This document shows positions 36,401 to 48,593 of a stretch of DNA of 64,000 nucleotides, in pieces. The DNA comes from Berberis thunbergii. Taxonomy: Eukaryota > Streptophyta > Magnoliopsida > Ranunculales > Berberidaceae. A model generated the notes under the pieces. The model saw only the letters and a list, made by a program, of their open reading frames with translations, did not search any database and was not told the origin of the DNA. The position numbers and the translations under genes were made by a program. The first letter of the stretch is position 1. Each line of letters opens with the position of its first letter. The stretch covers positions 434,001 to 498,000 of the forward strand of contig QNQO01000513.1 of assembly GCA_003290165.1 (NCBI GenBank). Reading direction: 5' to 3'.

Positions 36401-39129
36401 GCCCTTGCCGCTGCAGCTGCCTTTTCTCTGGCATCTGAATTAGCCCTCTCCTTGGCTTCTGCAGCTGCCCTTTCTGCTCTCTCCCTTGCCTCTGCTGCTG
36501 CTCGTTCACGTGCTTCAGCATGTGCCCTTTGAACTGCAGCGCGTTCACGTTCCCGTGCTTCAGATTTGGCCTTCTCAAAAGCAGCCCTTTCAGCTCTTTG
36601 GCGAGCATCAACAGCTGCCCTGTCACGCGCTTCTTTTGTAGCCCTTTCCACAGCTTGTCTAGCCTTCCCTCGCTCAATTTCCCGTGCTCGCTCTCTCTCT
36701 TTCTCAAGTCTCTTTTGTTCTCTTTCTTTATCCTCTCTTTCTCTTCGTTCACGATCTAATCTCTCCTGTTTTTCTCTATGCTCTCTCTCTTCTGCATCTT
36801 GCGTAGCCTTCTCATCTCTATCTTGCTGGACTCCTCTATTCCTAACAACCTTTGCATTTTCTCTCTCCCTCATTTCCCTAGCATGCTTAAACTTCGCCTC
36901 AGCTCTATCCATGGCCTCCTTCATAGCAGCTGTTGCAGCAGCTGAATTTGTCTCTACATCTTCCCCACTAGAAAGAGCCTCACCGCGTTCATCAGCATTA
37001 CTTTGACGCCGGCCCATGGCAAAATCTTCAAGTTCGTCCATGGATGGCATACCTGAGCTCTTTGCTGAATCAGGAATCGTTTCAGGTCTCCAAGAGTTTT
37101 GACTGAAACTCGAGAAAGAAGGGAACTCATTAGCATTCTTTGAATTTACAGCAGAGAAAGAACCTTTAGCTGTCTTGGAGGACTGCCCTGGTCTAGGAGG
37201 AGGGGGTCTTGAAGGCGGTGGAGCACTTGTAGGTTGAGTGAAAAGAGGAATTTCAGAGACAGTGAGCCATACATCATCAGCTGCTTCTGAATTATCTTCA
37301 GACTTTGGAGATATCACCTGTGAATGTGTTTCAGTAGGACTAGCATTTGCATAAGGACGGGATCCATTTCGAGCAAAGGCTTTATGTGAATCTGTTGAAA
37401 CAGTCGGCATGTCAAATAGTGTTTGATGAGAATCACGATAATCTTCAACAACTGTCTTCTTTCGGGAGAAGCTCTCAGCCGTTTCAGCAAAAGACCTATC
37501 AGTTGATTCTTCCCCAACAGAACTTTGTGTATATGACGTGTTTCTTCCATTTTTTGAATGGCTTCTATCCCTGTTATTCGCTTCGGATGAAAACGATGGC
37601 ACTGATTTTGCAAAACTAAGTGGATCCATGTCATCAAATAGTCCTCCAGGAGATGAGACATCAGATTTTGTTCTTCCAGATCTGCTGGGCTTATCAGTTT
37701 GTTCCAACGGTTCTAACCCTGAGGATGCATGTGATGGAGCAGAAGCCGACTCTAAAACTACAAAAGGGTCTTCTACTACACTGGGGGCTGTTTTAGGTGT
37801 AGGAACAGTTGAATGTTGTGACCCTCTGGTCTCTGAACTAGTCCTGTTAAAAGGACTGACATTCGTAAAGTTTAAAACATAACGTGAAAATTTAAAATTC
37901 AGCATAGGTGAGTAGACAGAAACCTTGATCAGCTTAGGCAAACCCACATAAAGTGTTTACATTGTAAGTTCAGTTCCCGAATTCAAATTAAGCAAGTCAA
38001 AGTTTCTAAAAAAGTTACATGAGATAATAACAGATGGGAAATAATATGGAACAAAAAACAAACACTTCTAAGTAATTAAAAATACACACTATAACTCATT
38101 CAGAGAATGATTAGGCATCCAATATTCAGCTTAATTTTCTAAATGCATCAATTCTCTATATGAACGATATATTTGTATCAAGCCTCATGAAATAGGACAA
38201 AGTATCCAGTGCCGGTCCTAGGAATTTAGAGGCCATGTGCAACGACTAAAACGGGGCCTTTTTTACACAATGAAAATTAGATATTTTAACTAATGTTTAC
38301 ATTTGATGTATATGTGTTTACTAAAAGAAGTTAAATTTTGGAGCACTTCGGATATGGGGGCCCTTTCATATAGAAACCAAAACTAAACATTTCATGCATA
38401 ATGTGTTTATTAAAAATAATTGAGTTTGGAGCACTTAGGATTTGGGGGCACTTTTTCATGCAAGGGAACTAAATACACATAGGGTGTGTTTGGTTGCATG
38501 GAATCATATGCCATGGGAATCTATGAAGGGACCTCTACGATTTAGGCTAAATTGATGTATCACCACCATTTAATTGTGTGATCAATGGTGGGAATAGAGG
38601 CCCATGAACATGGGAATTTCACTCCTTGGTCACCTAAGGCATATGATTCACATGTTCATGGGACTTTTATTCCCACCATTCATCACGAAATCAAATGGTG
38701 GTTATGGAGTGATACATCAAATTAGCCTAAAATATAGGAGTCCCTTCATGGATTCCCATGACATGATTCCATGCAACCAAACACACCCATACGTGTTTAC
38801 AAAGATAACAAGTGTATCATCTTGGATTTGGGAGTAACTAGAACATACGACTTTCTATTAAATTATATATATATATATATATAATGTATTATAGGAAGTA
38901 AACAACTTGAACTATTGGCCTTCACTAAAATGGTAAAGAATGGTGAGTTGGTGACCATTGTGCCAACAAAAACATGGAATTTTAAAGTGCAGGTTATTTT
39001 AATATACAAAATTTTAGATGTTCTAAAAAAATAAAAAATAAAAAATAAAAAATAAAAAATAAAAATAAAAAATATAAATATAAATAAAAATAAAAATAAA
39101 ATAAAATTAAAAATAAAAATAAAAATAAA

Positions 39130-39161
<32 letters not shown>

Positions 39162-42100
39162 ATAAAAGATAAAAATAAAATAAAAATAAAATAAAAAATA
39201 AAAAAATAAAAATAAATAAATTGGGGCGATGTGCGGTCGACCCTCCCGCACATGCCAAGTGCTAGCTTGAAAGTATCTAATGTTTGCCGGTAGATTCACA
39301 TTTCACTTGCCCATAGACTTGCTATTCATTTAAAGCACTTCTAGGAGACATATTTCAATCCTTCCTGATAATCCATGTGCCTCTTAAAACTTTCCCTTCG
39401 AAAATATGACAACCCTTTTAAGCTAGGCACACCAAATAATGATTGGCCCTTGAGATGCACTAAATAACACAAAAGGCAGGTGGAAGGTTTGTTTAAGGAA
39501 TAGGTTATAGCTTCGATATAAGGCCTTGCTTCACTGACAAACTGATGCCATCACAACTCAACCAAAGAAGCCTCATTAAAGTGGACTTACAGACCTTTCC
39601 CAAAAAAAAAAAAAGAGGAGCCTGAATTGAACATATTTTAATTCTCTGCTTTCTTTCTCCCTTTCTATTAATGACTTAACATCTTGTTCTGAACGGTTAT
39701 AATAGTGACATCAGGGGTCTGTGGGTCTGTTACACTGATACATCCTTCTTCAAACACTGGATAGCATATCACCAAAGCATAGAAACTTCACCCTAACCTA
39801 GCAACATAAAAGCTTTAGAAACATATATAAGCAATAAGTTACAATTTTCCTTGTGCTACCCCATAAAATCTCAAAAGTGTACCCATTTAAATGTTTAGAG
39901 ACTATAATACTAAAGTTATCCCTTCTGCATCAAAATCTAAGATGTTTGAGCCGCGAAGCGGGGAGAAGCGCCGACCTCCGCTTCAAGAGTTGCGAGAGTT
40001 GACCCAAAATCATAATATTTTTATAAATTTTATTTATAGTTTATGAGCCATCAAATACTAACAATAAAGCATAATTCAAATAATTAGACAAATATGGAAT
40101 AAAGTATAAGACTACTCAATAAGTAATTTATTAGTTAGTATTATAATGAAGTTGACTAGAGCCTCTCAATTAGTTCCTCAATTAGGCTAGTATTAGTTAA
40201 TATTAAGACTACTGAATAAAGTATAAGTATGTTATTAGTAATTATAACTTAATTAAGTTGTTAACATGCTATTCACCGCCCCACTACCTCAGCTGAGGTG
40301 GGCCCGAAGCACTGTATATGGTGCCACTAGAAAACGCCAAAAAAATTTTGAGGCGGGAGTTTTCTTTAGCGAAGTGACAACTTCAAAAAATAAAGTTTGA
40401 GGAGTCGCAACACTGCCACAACGGAGCTTCCCATGACTCATAAGTGCAAAATTCAAAACTTCCCATAGCTTCTTCTACCAAATTTCACATTTGTAGTTTT
40501 TAAGCTTCCATCAATCAGATATGAGGGTTTGGGCTAGATTTACATTGAATTTACAAATGCATGCTTCATAATATACACGTATAGCAATATGAACACTATG
40601 TAGATATGCATATGTTGCAGTTGCACTACTCTTTTAATAATCAATTTTATTAGGAGCCATCAGTCACTACAATAATCTGCAAAAGAAAACTTAACTTGGA
40701 CACCAACAACTGTCCCTGATGACTTCGATAAAAGCCATCACCCATAAACAAACAAAAAAATATTACATATAACTCTCATTCCCTCCCTCAGTGTATCATT
40801 ACTGAGCATTGCAAACAACCCCTCCAATCTTTAGAGTTACAGGTTGTAACTTCCATGACTTGGAAAAGAGACGAAGAAGGAAGAAACGTCCTCCTCATCC
40901 ACAATTCATCCTCCTCATCCACAATTCATGTAGATTGCAACGGATTCAAGAGAAAGTTACCTTCTCAATCTCTAAGTCGGTCACCCTTCTTATTATATGC
41001 AAAATCACAAGCCTGGCCATACTCAGAACTGTTACAGAAACTATCAAGGAAACCTAAGTAATTGGAAGATAAATTCCATACGAATTCCTTTTGACGATGA
41101 CTACTCAACCAATTACCGGTACAAAATCTGATTCTCTTTCCATTACCCATCTTGTAAACAACATGCAAGAGAATATTTCTTTGATGTTCAAAATACCTCT
41201 CTAAAGGGCACGAACCTATGAAAACTTAACTTCTTTGTATACCGCCCTCTCAGCTGGCCACCAATGTTAGCATTAACGAGTTGCATTCACAATACAATTG
41301 CCAAGGGTAACCCAATCAACTATAATTCTTCGGATCAGGGAGTCCCCCAATAGAAATGATCAGATTTTTCTCAGAAAGGGAAATGTTTAATGGGGGTGCA
41401 ACAACAAAAAAACCAATCCAAGCATACCCCAATTTAAAATTTCTTCTTTTTTCCTATGAAAAATCGACACTAGGGAAAAAATGAGGTATAGGGGCGGAGG
41501 ATGGAAACAAAGAAAAAACCAACTTATGCATTGAATCATAGGTTTTCTTATACAAAATGACAATTTTTTTTTACTGCTATGAAATGTGGATTACTTAATA
41601 TGGAACACTGAAAACAAAGATGTAGTGCAGGTGCCTACATGTGCAGCTATGTTTGGATGTACAACTACAAAGTGTACCTTAGCCCTAATAGTAATATATA
41701 CATGCAGTAGAGAATATTTTAGGCAAATTTGTGTACCTTTCACTCATGGAGGATAACAAGCTAAGAACTTCTCATTCCTTCCTCTTAATTGATAGAAATG
41801 AGAATGCGATAAAAGACACATTTTGCACTACATATATCAGCAACAATTATAAAAAGTACCCACCATAACTAGTAAACAATTTCCTCCAATATGAACTAAC
41901 AAAATAGCATTCCCACCACATCTTGCCTTATCAACAATGTTTTAAAAGGCAATTGAGGCGTACGCCTTGAGGCGCGAGTCGAGGCGGGGCGCACAGAAAT
42001 CGCCTCTGCGTGTATGAGTTGAGGTGCCAAGTGAAAGTGAGCGCCTTCATGTTCCGAAGCGCACGCCTCGAGGCGTACGCCTTGAAGTGTATGCTTTTGT

Positions 42101-43942
42101 ACTTCCTGAACATCTAATCAGCTTCAGATCTCTAAAACGATCCAACGAACCAGATAGATTTGCAAAAACCTAATATATTTCATTTCGGTTCCTCGTTTAA
42201 TTTGCAGACAGAGAAGAGGGGAAGGAAGATCGAACCAGCATCTGCGATTGAAGTCGATCGAACCAGGATCTGCCTCGAGGGAACAGAGGGAGTCGATTGA
42301 ACCAGAAAGCAGAGAGCAGAGAGAACAGAGACGAGACAGAAAGCAGAGAGCAGGATCTGCGAACCAGAAAGAAGTCGACTGAAGTCGATCGAACAACTTA
42401 ATCGAACCAGGATCTGCGAACCAGAAAGAAGTCGATTGAACCAGAAAGAAGATCGATTGAAGTCGATTGAACCAGGATCTGCCTCTGTTCTCTGCTTCGA
42501 TCGAACCAGGATCTGTCGAAATCGATCGAACCCTCGAGGCTCGAGTCGACTCCCTCTCTGCCTCTGTTCTCTGTTCTCTATTCTTTGCTTTCTGCTCTCT
42601 GCTCTTTAATTAGGGCTTGTGGGAGGGAGGAATATGACCTGTTCTCTGCTCTCTGCTCTTTGATTAGGACATTTACATGGTTTCACGACTAATTAACTAA
42701 TTAACTCAAGATTAAGCTAAAATGCAAATAAAACATAGTAGACATCATTCAATAATAGTGAAGTTTTTTCGAGTTTTTTTTTCGTGTAATGGACCATAAG
42801 TATATAACACACATGCCAATAAAAAACTTTCGTCCTATTTATTATCCCTTATATATTTTTATTGAGTTTTTTGGAAAATAAGAAAGAAGTATTTAATCAT
42901 TTTTGAAGATCCATTGATATTGTGAAACAATGCATCAAAATTAAGAAGTCCATTTAAAATGCTTAATGGCAAAGCCCTCTAACTAGGTACATGTTTTTGG
43001 GGTACTTCATTTCTCTTTAAGGGATCCATTGATATATATTTTCACTATTTTTTACATAAAAACGCCTCGCTACAACCTTGGGGCTACGCTTTGCCTCGGA
43101 AAAAGCTTGACCACCTCGAGTCTTAAAAACGCTTTTTAAAACATTGCTTATCAAACTTAAAATTCAAGTGTCATGCTACTTCTCATTCATAAATTTGTAA
43201 AAATCAAATATTGCATTCAAATTCGTATTTCATAATCGAAAATACATTTGGGTAAAATCTCATACCTATTTTTAGGAGGACTGCTACCGCCGAATCCAGG
43301 CAGCAAATCATCAAAATCGGACACATTCTTATCCACTTCACCCGATCTCTTCTTACCTGTGGTGCTCTTCTCCGGCTCAGCCTGCTTGACACCAAAATCC
43401 CCAAGCAAATCATCATAATTCGAGCTCTTCTTTGGCGGCGAACTGATCGAAGAGAACACATCCTCATACTTGGATGTGGGCTTCAACCCAGGCACCCCAT
43501 CAAATATATCATCATCATAAACTGGCTTATCAAACACAGGCGAATTCGACCGTTTCCCACCACCACTTGAATCCTTGTGAAATATTGAATCGTAATCGAA
43601 TGAGCCGCCGCCACCACCACCATCACTGTACTTTGGTGGTCCACCAAACACATCATCATATCCACCATGATCTTTGGGTTTCTGATTCACAGAAGACCCA
43701 AAGATCCCATCTTGATCATCCAAGAACGAATTGCCCCCTACCCCAATTGGCGTGGAGCTCCAACTCGAACTCGATTTCCCCCGATTCGACGACGATCTGG
43801 TGGCGTCCGAGTCAGATCCGATCCCAAAACTCATCCCACCACCACCTCCTCCACTAGAACCCTTCGATGCAGCCATTGGGGCGGCCTTGCCTTGCGGTCT
43901 GAATCCGAAATCTTTAGCTAACAAGCCCGGAAACTCGTCCAT
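27437..43942 (-). CDS. Auxilin-like J-domain protein (clathrin uncoating)
   Basis: Predicted role: a co-chaperone that recruits Hsc70 to clathrin-coated vesicles and triggers uncoating in the cytosol. Eight coding exons with GT/AG borders join without a break: 43942-43266, 37855-36193, 36102-35964, 35862-35759, 35632-35567, 35365-35276, 32353-32177 and 27475-27437 (984 aa). The N-terminus [20 protein letters not shown] and the phrase [15 protein letters not shown] match plant auxilin-like proteins. Gly-rich and D/F-rich stretches (DDVFGG, YDSIFH) may bind clathrin or adaptors. Exon 2 encodes a long Ala/Arg/Glu coiled coil of about 250 residues. The C-terminal J domain has the HPD motif (CIHPDKVQQ) and ends [13 protein letters not shown]. 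The 39-nt last exon is separated by a 4.7-kb intron. Introns 1 (5.4 kb), 6 (2.9 kb) and 7 (4.7 kb) are full of repeats. Exon borders were set by eye. Confidence 0.9.
28800..29030. repeat. Short direct repeat in auxilin intron 7
   Basis: CTTGACGTTTGTACATGATA near 28832 recurs as CTTGACGTTTGTACACGATA near 28968, both followed by TCT. This is a small intronic duplication of unknown origin. Confidence 0.6.
29400..30860. repeat. Tandem pair of ~730-bp repeats in intron 7
   Basis: The unit beginning near 29430 (CAACCTCTGCTTCAAGAGTC ... ATAATATTTATAT ... ACCTTATTAAGTTGTTAA ... TTGCCATCCATCCACTC ... TTTGATTTTGATTTTTCAAG) is followed directly by a second, diverged unit from about 30165 to 30850. A third copy of the core lies in intron 1 at 39940-40450. 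No protein is encoded. The edges carry GCGGCGGAGTCGCAA-like GC-rich phrases, suggesting a non-autonomous transposon. Confidence 0.7.
30975..31390. repeat. Tandem duplication (~240-bp period) in intron 7
   Basis: Two copies share CATGAAGAGGTTCTT, GGTGGGACTCC, AAGTTCAACAACATCTACAT, ATACACTAGAGAAAACCTAA and GGCATAGACAGTAATT. Each ends in an A-run followed by CTAATT. Confidence 0.75.
32940..33300. repeat. Possible LTR remnant with short tandem repeats in intron 6
   Basis: Several imperfect copies of a unit around CAACTTGACAGATTGCTAAC lie between about 33085 and 33190. The surrounding text (AATTCAATGAATCTCAATTG, TTTATTTATACAATG, TTGTATACGTGTACTTTACT) resembles a copia-type LTR. No second LTR was found. 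Confidence 0.35.
34024..34123. repeat. (AAAATAT)n minisatellite in intron 6
   Basis: About 100 bases of AAAATAT units with occasional AAATAT variants. Confidence 0.95.
38200..38470. repeat. Repeat remnant with duplicated GGAGCACTT block in intron 1
   Basis: It starts AGTGCCGGTCCTAGGAATTT, a phrase common in plant transposon termini. A block around GTGTTTA(C/T)TAAAA ... TTTGGAGCACTT(C/A)GGAT occurs twice in tandem. Confidence 0.5.
38482..38788. mobile_element. Foldback MITE (307 bp) in auxilin intron 1
   Basis: The left end GGGTGTGTTTGGTTGCATGG is the exact complement of the right end CCATGCAACCAAACACACCC. The complementarity continues inward in blocks (GAAGGGAC, TAGGCTAA, GATGTATCACCACCATTT). 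ATA flanks both sides as a 3-bp target duplication, which would fit a PIF/Harbinger-type MITE. Confidence 0.85.
38865..38884. repeat. (TA)n microsatellite
   Basis: About nine TA units in intron 1 of the auxilin-like gene. Confidence 0.85.
39028..39221. repeat. A-rich (AAAAAT)n low-complexity tract
   Basis: About 190 bases of A4-6T units without interruption. Open frames on the - strand across it (F/Y/I-rich) are artefacts of this composition. Confidence 0.95.
39940..40450. repeat. Third copy of the intron 7 tandem element
   Basis: It shares GACCTCCGCTTCAAGAGTTG, ATAATATTTTTATAAATTTT, ACTACTGAATAAAGTATAAG and AATTAAGTTGTTAACATG with the pair at 29400-30860. This copy is in intron 1, so the family has invaded the same gene at least twice. 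Confidence 0.65.
41935..43150. mobile_element. 1.2-kb non-autonomous element in auxilin intron 1
   Basis: The ends CAATGTTTTAAAAGGCAA (left) and, on the - strand, GCAATGTTTTAAAAAGCG form an inverted repeat. Just inside are GAGGCGTACGCCTTGAGGCG and, at the other end, the GAGGCG-rich complement. The interior (about 42190-42660) contains many copies of CGAACCAGGATCTGCGAACC and of CAGAGAGCAGAGA, present in both orientations. No transposase is seen. A scrap with similar CGCCTCGCCTCACCTAGCGC sequence lies at about 31680. Confidence 0.6.
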
Positions 43943-45047
43943 GGCGATCTCTTGATCTGAACGAGATTGAGCTGATCAGAGACCCAATTAGGGCGAAACA
44001 AGGAAAGGGTATGTGATACAGATCTCTAGGAAGATGGGTTTTGATCAGTTGTGGAAGTGGTGAAGAGACGACCGAGATATTGAAGTTGTGATCTGCGCCT
44101 CCTCTTCTCTGTCTTCCGCTTGTGATCTGCGCCTCCTCTGCTCTGTCTTCCGCCCTTTTGGTTGAATGAATCTTTGTTTTTTGCTTCTCTCTCTTTTGGT
44201 TTTTTCTTTGGCTCAATTGCGAAGGAGGTTTGTAAAAATTCTTTGATCCATTGATTAGCTTTGGGGCATAAATGACTTACTCATGACCCTATGGCTATCT
44301 ATCTATCTCTCATACACTCAAAACACAAACACAAAGTTGACATGGATAGTCTAACGTGATTGATGATGGTAATTACTATTGTTTTAATCTTTGTGAGTTG
44401 TAGTAATGTGGTGGATTTGGTTGATTTTTTGCTTTAATTTTAGCTAGAGGTGAAAAAAATAATTATTTGTATTGAGAAACATCCAAACAATATCATTGCA
44501 CAATTTTAATGAGAAAATGTGATGCTTACTTTCGAAGGGGGTATAGGAATCTAAGATTTATTGACCTTTGTGTTGTTTAATTGTTGCCAATGGATATTTT
44601 TAAGTTGTTTATTGATTGCTCATATATAATCAATAATAAAATTAATGTCTCGGAAGATCACTACTTGTTGAGACTATAAAAATTATAACGAAATAATTGG
44701 TGACATCCAAATTAATATTTGTTTAAAAATTAAAGGATGAGCATATACCTTTGAGGATTTTAATGATGTTTTCTCGAGCGATTTTTAGCATAATGGTGTA
44801 AATAAACATTAAATATATTTTTTAAGTTTTCTAATGCCTGACTTATAAACATGGCATTTACATTAGTGTAAAGTTAATTTTACAAATAAAAGCAACATTG
44901 TGTTTGAATGTTGATACATGATCATAGGTTACTTAACGGATAAATGGAAGTTAACTGGTGAGTTTGTTCGCTTGAGATTTGACCCCAACTTGGCCATATA
45001 AGTGGAGACCAACCTCTAAATCAGTGGCAATAGTGGCATGCAGTAGA
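43943..45047. other. Auxilin gene 5' leader and upstream intergenic DNA
   Basis: From 43943 to about 44215 the sequence is probably the 5' untranslated region and core promoter of the auxilin-like gene. It includes a tandem duplication of GCTTGTGATCTGCGCCTCCTC-like text near 44090-44150. From 44230 to 45047 the DNA is AT-rich without a supported gene. Confidence 0.5.
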
Positions 45048-46950
45048 TGATCAAAACAAAGTCAAATATTTTCTGGTGTCATCCTGAGCCAATAATACTG
45101 GTTAAGTGTTTCCTACCAGTAATGATTATGGACTGCACTAAAAAAACCAATCGCTAAAGGATGCCTCTATTTGAGGTTGTAGGTGTGACGTCGATCGACA
45201 TGACTTTCAATGTTGGTTATTATTTTATGTCGTCTAAAACTGAACAGTCATATACTTGGGCATTAGAAAAACTATTGGGATTGTTTGAGCCTGAAAACTT
45301 GCCAACTGTGTTTATGACGGATAGAGAATTTGGGTTGATCAAAGCCATTGAGCGAGTATTTCCATAAGCAAGGGGGTTGTTGTGCCGGTGGCACATAAAT
45401 ACAAATGTAAAAAATAATTACAATTTTTTTTTTTTTGAGAATAATGAAGGATAGCAGGAGTTTATTAAATCTTTCTTAGACTTATATAGATCAGCTACAG
45501 AGCAAGAATGGAACAAGGGCATTATTGAGTTCGATAGAAAAAAGGCATCACATCTGAAGTGTTGAGACTATCTGCAAACTATTTGTATTTGCATAAGGAA
45601 TTTTTTGTGAATGCATGGACTGGTAATTTCATGCATTTTGGCTTAACAGACAACTGGTCGCGTTAAAGGCGCACACTCTAGGTTGAAGAAGATGTTGGAT
45701 AACTCTCAAGGGACATTATAATGTATGGACGAAAATGCATGACATGATCCAAGTCCAACTGGTAGAGATTGAAGTGTCTTTTAGAAAAAGTCTCACGAAA
45801 GTCGAGAAAGAGCACACTGTTCCATTATTTGGGAAATTTCATGGGGTTCGCGTCTCATAGGCATTTGACTTGATGCTATCTGAAATTGGTAGGTCTGATG
45901 CTGAATTTGTGGGCGTCGACCTTATCAAGTGTGGATGTGTGTTGAGAACCACTCATGGGTTGCTTGTGCTCATGAAACGACCCAATATTTCACTCCTGAC
46001 GGTCAACTTCCACTGTGTGATACACAAGCACGAGATGCAACTAGGCAAAACACCTATTCTTGCAACTGCGGATGTGATTATAGATCCAGTGGTAGACGTC
46101 GTCAAGCAAAAGTTTTTAGAATCCACTCTTGATCAGCAATTGGTGTTGAAGAGGAAGCTGCTAGATTTGAGTTGCCCTGATTCATGTGTCATGATTGAAC
46201 TAACTGAACCTGTAAAGGGCAAGGGAAAATCTAAAAAGAAGAAGTTGTCTAAGCATGGGAAGTCTACCAAAAGGGGCCCCTCTAATCATGAGTACGCAAA
46301 GACACAAGAGGAGCTTAGAAGTCAAGCTAGTGTATTTAAGCCAAAATAGAAGGCGCCGAAGTGGAAAACTACGTTTATGAATCAAAATTCTCTGTGGATT
46401 TGAGATTATATTGAGAGCATTCAGAATGTACTCCCTGATGGCAATTGTGAATTTAGGTGCATAGACAACTTCTTAGGTTATGACGAGAAGATTGGTTGGA
46501 GGCAAGTGAGACATGAGCTACTATTGGAACTGGAAAGTAACCATGACATTTGGGTTCGAATGTGGAATGTCGGAGGGGTGAAAAATACTCTGACAATTCC
46601 CGAAGGCACTGTACGCATTGGCGATAAAAAATGGTTGATTCAATCGGATATGTTAGAGTTGGTGATCAATCGTTATAGTTGTGTCTGTGTTTTATGGGAA
46701 TCAGAACAGTACATATTTTTTGTATATTTCACGGCTGTAAAACTTGAACGATGTACGGATCTATTTCATGGCATACCTTTGACAGTGTAAACACTTCACC
46801 TTGCTTCATATGACACCAAGACCACAACTGCCTCGGACAGTACCGACTTGGCCTTCACGCATGTTCCCCCATAAGCAGTCTCATGGAAAACTTTGTTCGA
46901 TTACCAACTGCAAATTGGTGAGGTGATGGTTAACAAATATAATGCATCAA
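45048..46950 (+). pseudogene. Dead Mutator-like transposase with OTU-like domain
   Basis: The transposase part includes VMIMDCTKKTNR (first catalytic Asp near 45131), MPLFEVVGVTSIDMTFNVGY, YTWALEKLLGLF, VFMTDRE (second Asp near 45320), CRWHIN and RVKGAHSRLKK near 45660. At that last position family members normally have Glu; here it is Lys. Stops and frameshifts occur (for example TAA just before MPLFEV), so it cannot make an enzyme. Further on, in one frame with two stops, come a basic linker (KGKGKSKKKKLSKHGKSTK) and an OTU-like cysteine protease start, VLPDGNCEFRCI at about 46430. MULEs carrying OTU domains are known from plants. Intact fragments: 45161-45367, 45870-46349 and 46404-46790. 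Confidence 0.8.
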
Positions 46951-47284
46951 AAGCAAAAAAAAGAAGTTGCTGTACTAGATGATTGAAACACATTTTGTAA
47001 CTTTTTGGACATTTGTAAATGACATTTTGTATACATACGATGATAAAATTGTAAGAGAGAAGTCAATTTTTTGTAGTTTTGATTTTTATCATTAAATATC
47101 AACAAATTATATTTTATATTTCAAGAAGATTTGTATTCATCTTGTATGGATGAGTAGTTTTATGGATGTTTTATATCATGCTGATGGGTAGAAATAATTG
47201 TATATTAACTTAAACATGAGTAAGAAATTTAGACTGCAAAATGGAAGGCAATAGATGACTAAATTTCAGAGTGAAAATTTTATG

Positions 47285-48120
47285 CTGTCAAAACAATTTT
47301 AGACTCCAATTCGCATGAGTCGTTGCGAATATGACAACCATAATCACAGTGACCGTTGCGGTTAGAGCAAAATCAATTGCATTGAGCGCTGCGTTTGGAC
47401 AAAAACAGACTTTGTCCAAAATTTCAATTTTGTATATTTGAATATTTTTTGGGTTTTTTCAATTCCTATGGGTTTAATAAACTATTGATATATTTGATAT
47501 ATTGCAAAATCCCATATTTGAATACCACAACTTCAGAAGGTCAAAAGTGGGGTTTTTCAATAAATCAAATATGCCAATAGTGTATTAAACCCATATGAAT
47601 TAAAAAAAAAAATTCAAATTCAAATTCAAGAAATCAAAAAAATGGACAAAGTCCGTTTTCTGTTCAAACATAGTGACCACTACGAATGGGATGGGAATCT
47701 TCGCAGCGACCGCTGCGTTTGGACAGAAAACAGATTTTGTTTAAATTTTTTATTTTTTGTATTTGAATATTTTTTGGGTTTATTTCAACTCCTATGGGTT
47801 TGATACACTATTGACATATTTAATTTATTGCAAAACCCCACTTGTGAACACCCCAACTTTAGAAGGTCAAAAATGAGGTTTAACAATAAATCAAATATGC
47901 CAATAGTGTATCAAACCCATAAGAATTGAAAAAAAAATTTCAAATTCACAAATTGGACAGAGTCTTTTTCTGTCCAAACACAACGATTGCTGCAAGGATT
48001 CCTATCGCATTCGCAGTGATCGCTGCGTTTCGACAAAAAACAGATTTTGTCCAAAATTTTTATTTTTTGTATTTAAACATATATTTTTCAATTCCTAGGA
48101 TTCGATATACTATTAACTAG
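47285..48120. repeat. Palindromic tandem array, left part
   Basis: Units of about 310-325 bases carry GCTGCGTTTGGACA (near 47389, 47713 and, with one change, 48022), TTCCTATGGGTTTGATA, CTATTGACATATTTGATT and TTGCAAAACCCCAC. In the second half of each unit the inverted versions follow (AATAAATCAAATATGCCAAT, TGTATCAAACCCATA, ACAGAAAACGGA-like). Each unit is thus itself an imperfect palindrome. The array continues after the hAT/gypsy insertion at 54296. Confidence 0.8.
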
Positions 48121-48593
48121 AAGTGGGCATTTCGGACCAAAAACCTAGGCCGAACTGACAACCGGACCAATCAGGTCGGTTCGGATCGATTTATTTATTT
48201 ATTATTAAATTTTTGGTGCCAACCCGATGTTTCTGGTCCAGTCCTCGGTTACCCTTTCTGAAACCCATCGGATAACCGGCCCGACCCGGGTATGAATAAA
48301 AACCCTAAAAAACATTAGTATTCATTTCCCAAATTCTAAGGCCCTGAAGAAAAACCAATTTCTTCTCAGCTACTCACTAACTCCACTCCCTCTCATCCTC
48401 GGCTACTCCTTTCAGTCCTCCCTGTGCGACTCCTTGACTCCTTGTGCTAGTTAGACAGAGGGATCATAACATTGCAGATTAAAATTTACTGGACTATAGC
48501 AGCAGTTTGGGCTTTGGACCAATTTCATAAAAAAAAAAGTTTGGGCTTTGGACTGAGACTGACCCGAGACCGGCTCGAAATTCAGTTAACCGG

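Noticed and set aside
36189..36752. 187-codon frame on the - strand in another phase of auxilin exon 2
   Set aside because: Frame-shifted shadow of the coiled-coil coding repeat; the spliced auxilin frame explains the exon.
36520..37006. Ser/Phe/Leu-rich frames on the + strand opposite auxilin exon 2
   Set aside because: Antisense shadow of the Ala/Arg/Glu coiled-coil codons; composition only.
38863..39299. Phe/Tyr/Ile-rich - strand frames resembling a membrane protein
   Set aside because: Created by the (AAAAAT)n tract; no domain.
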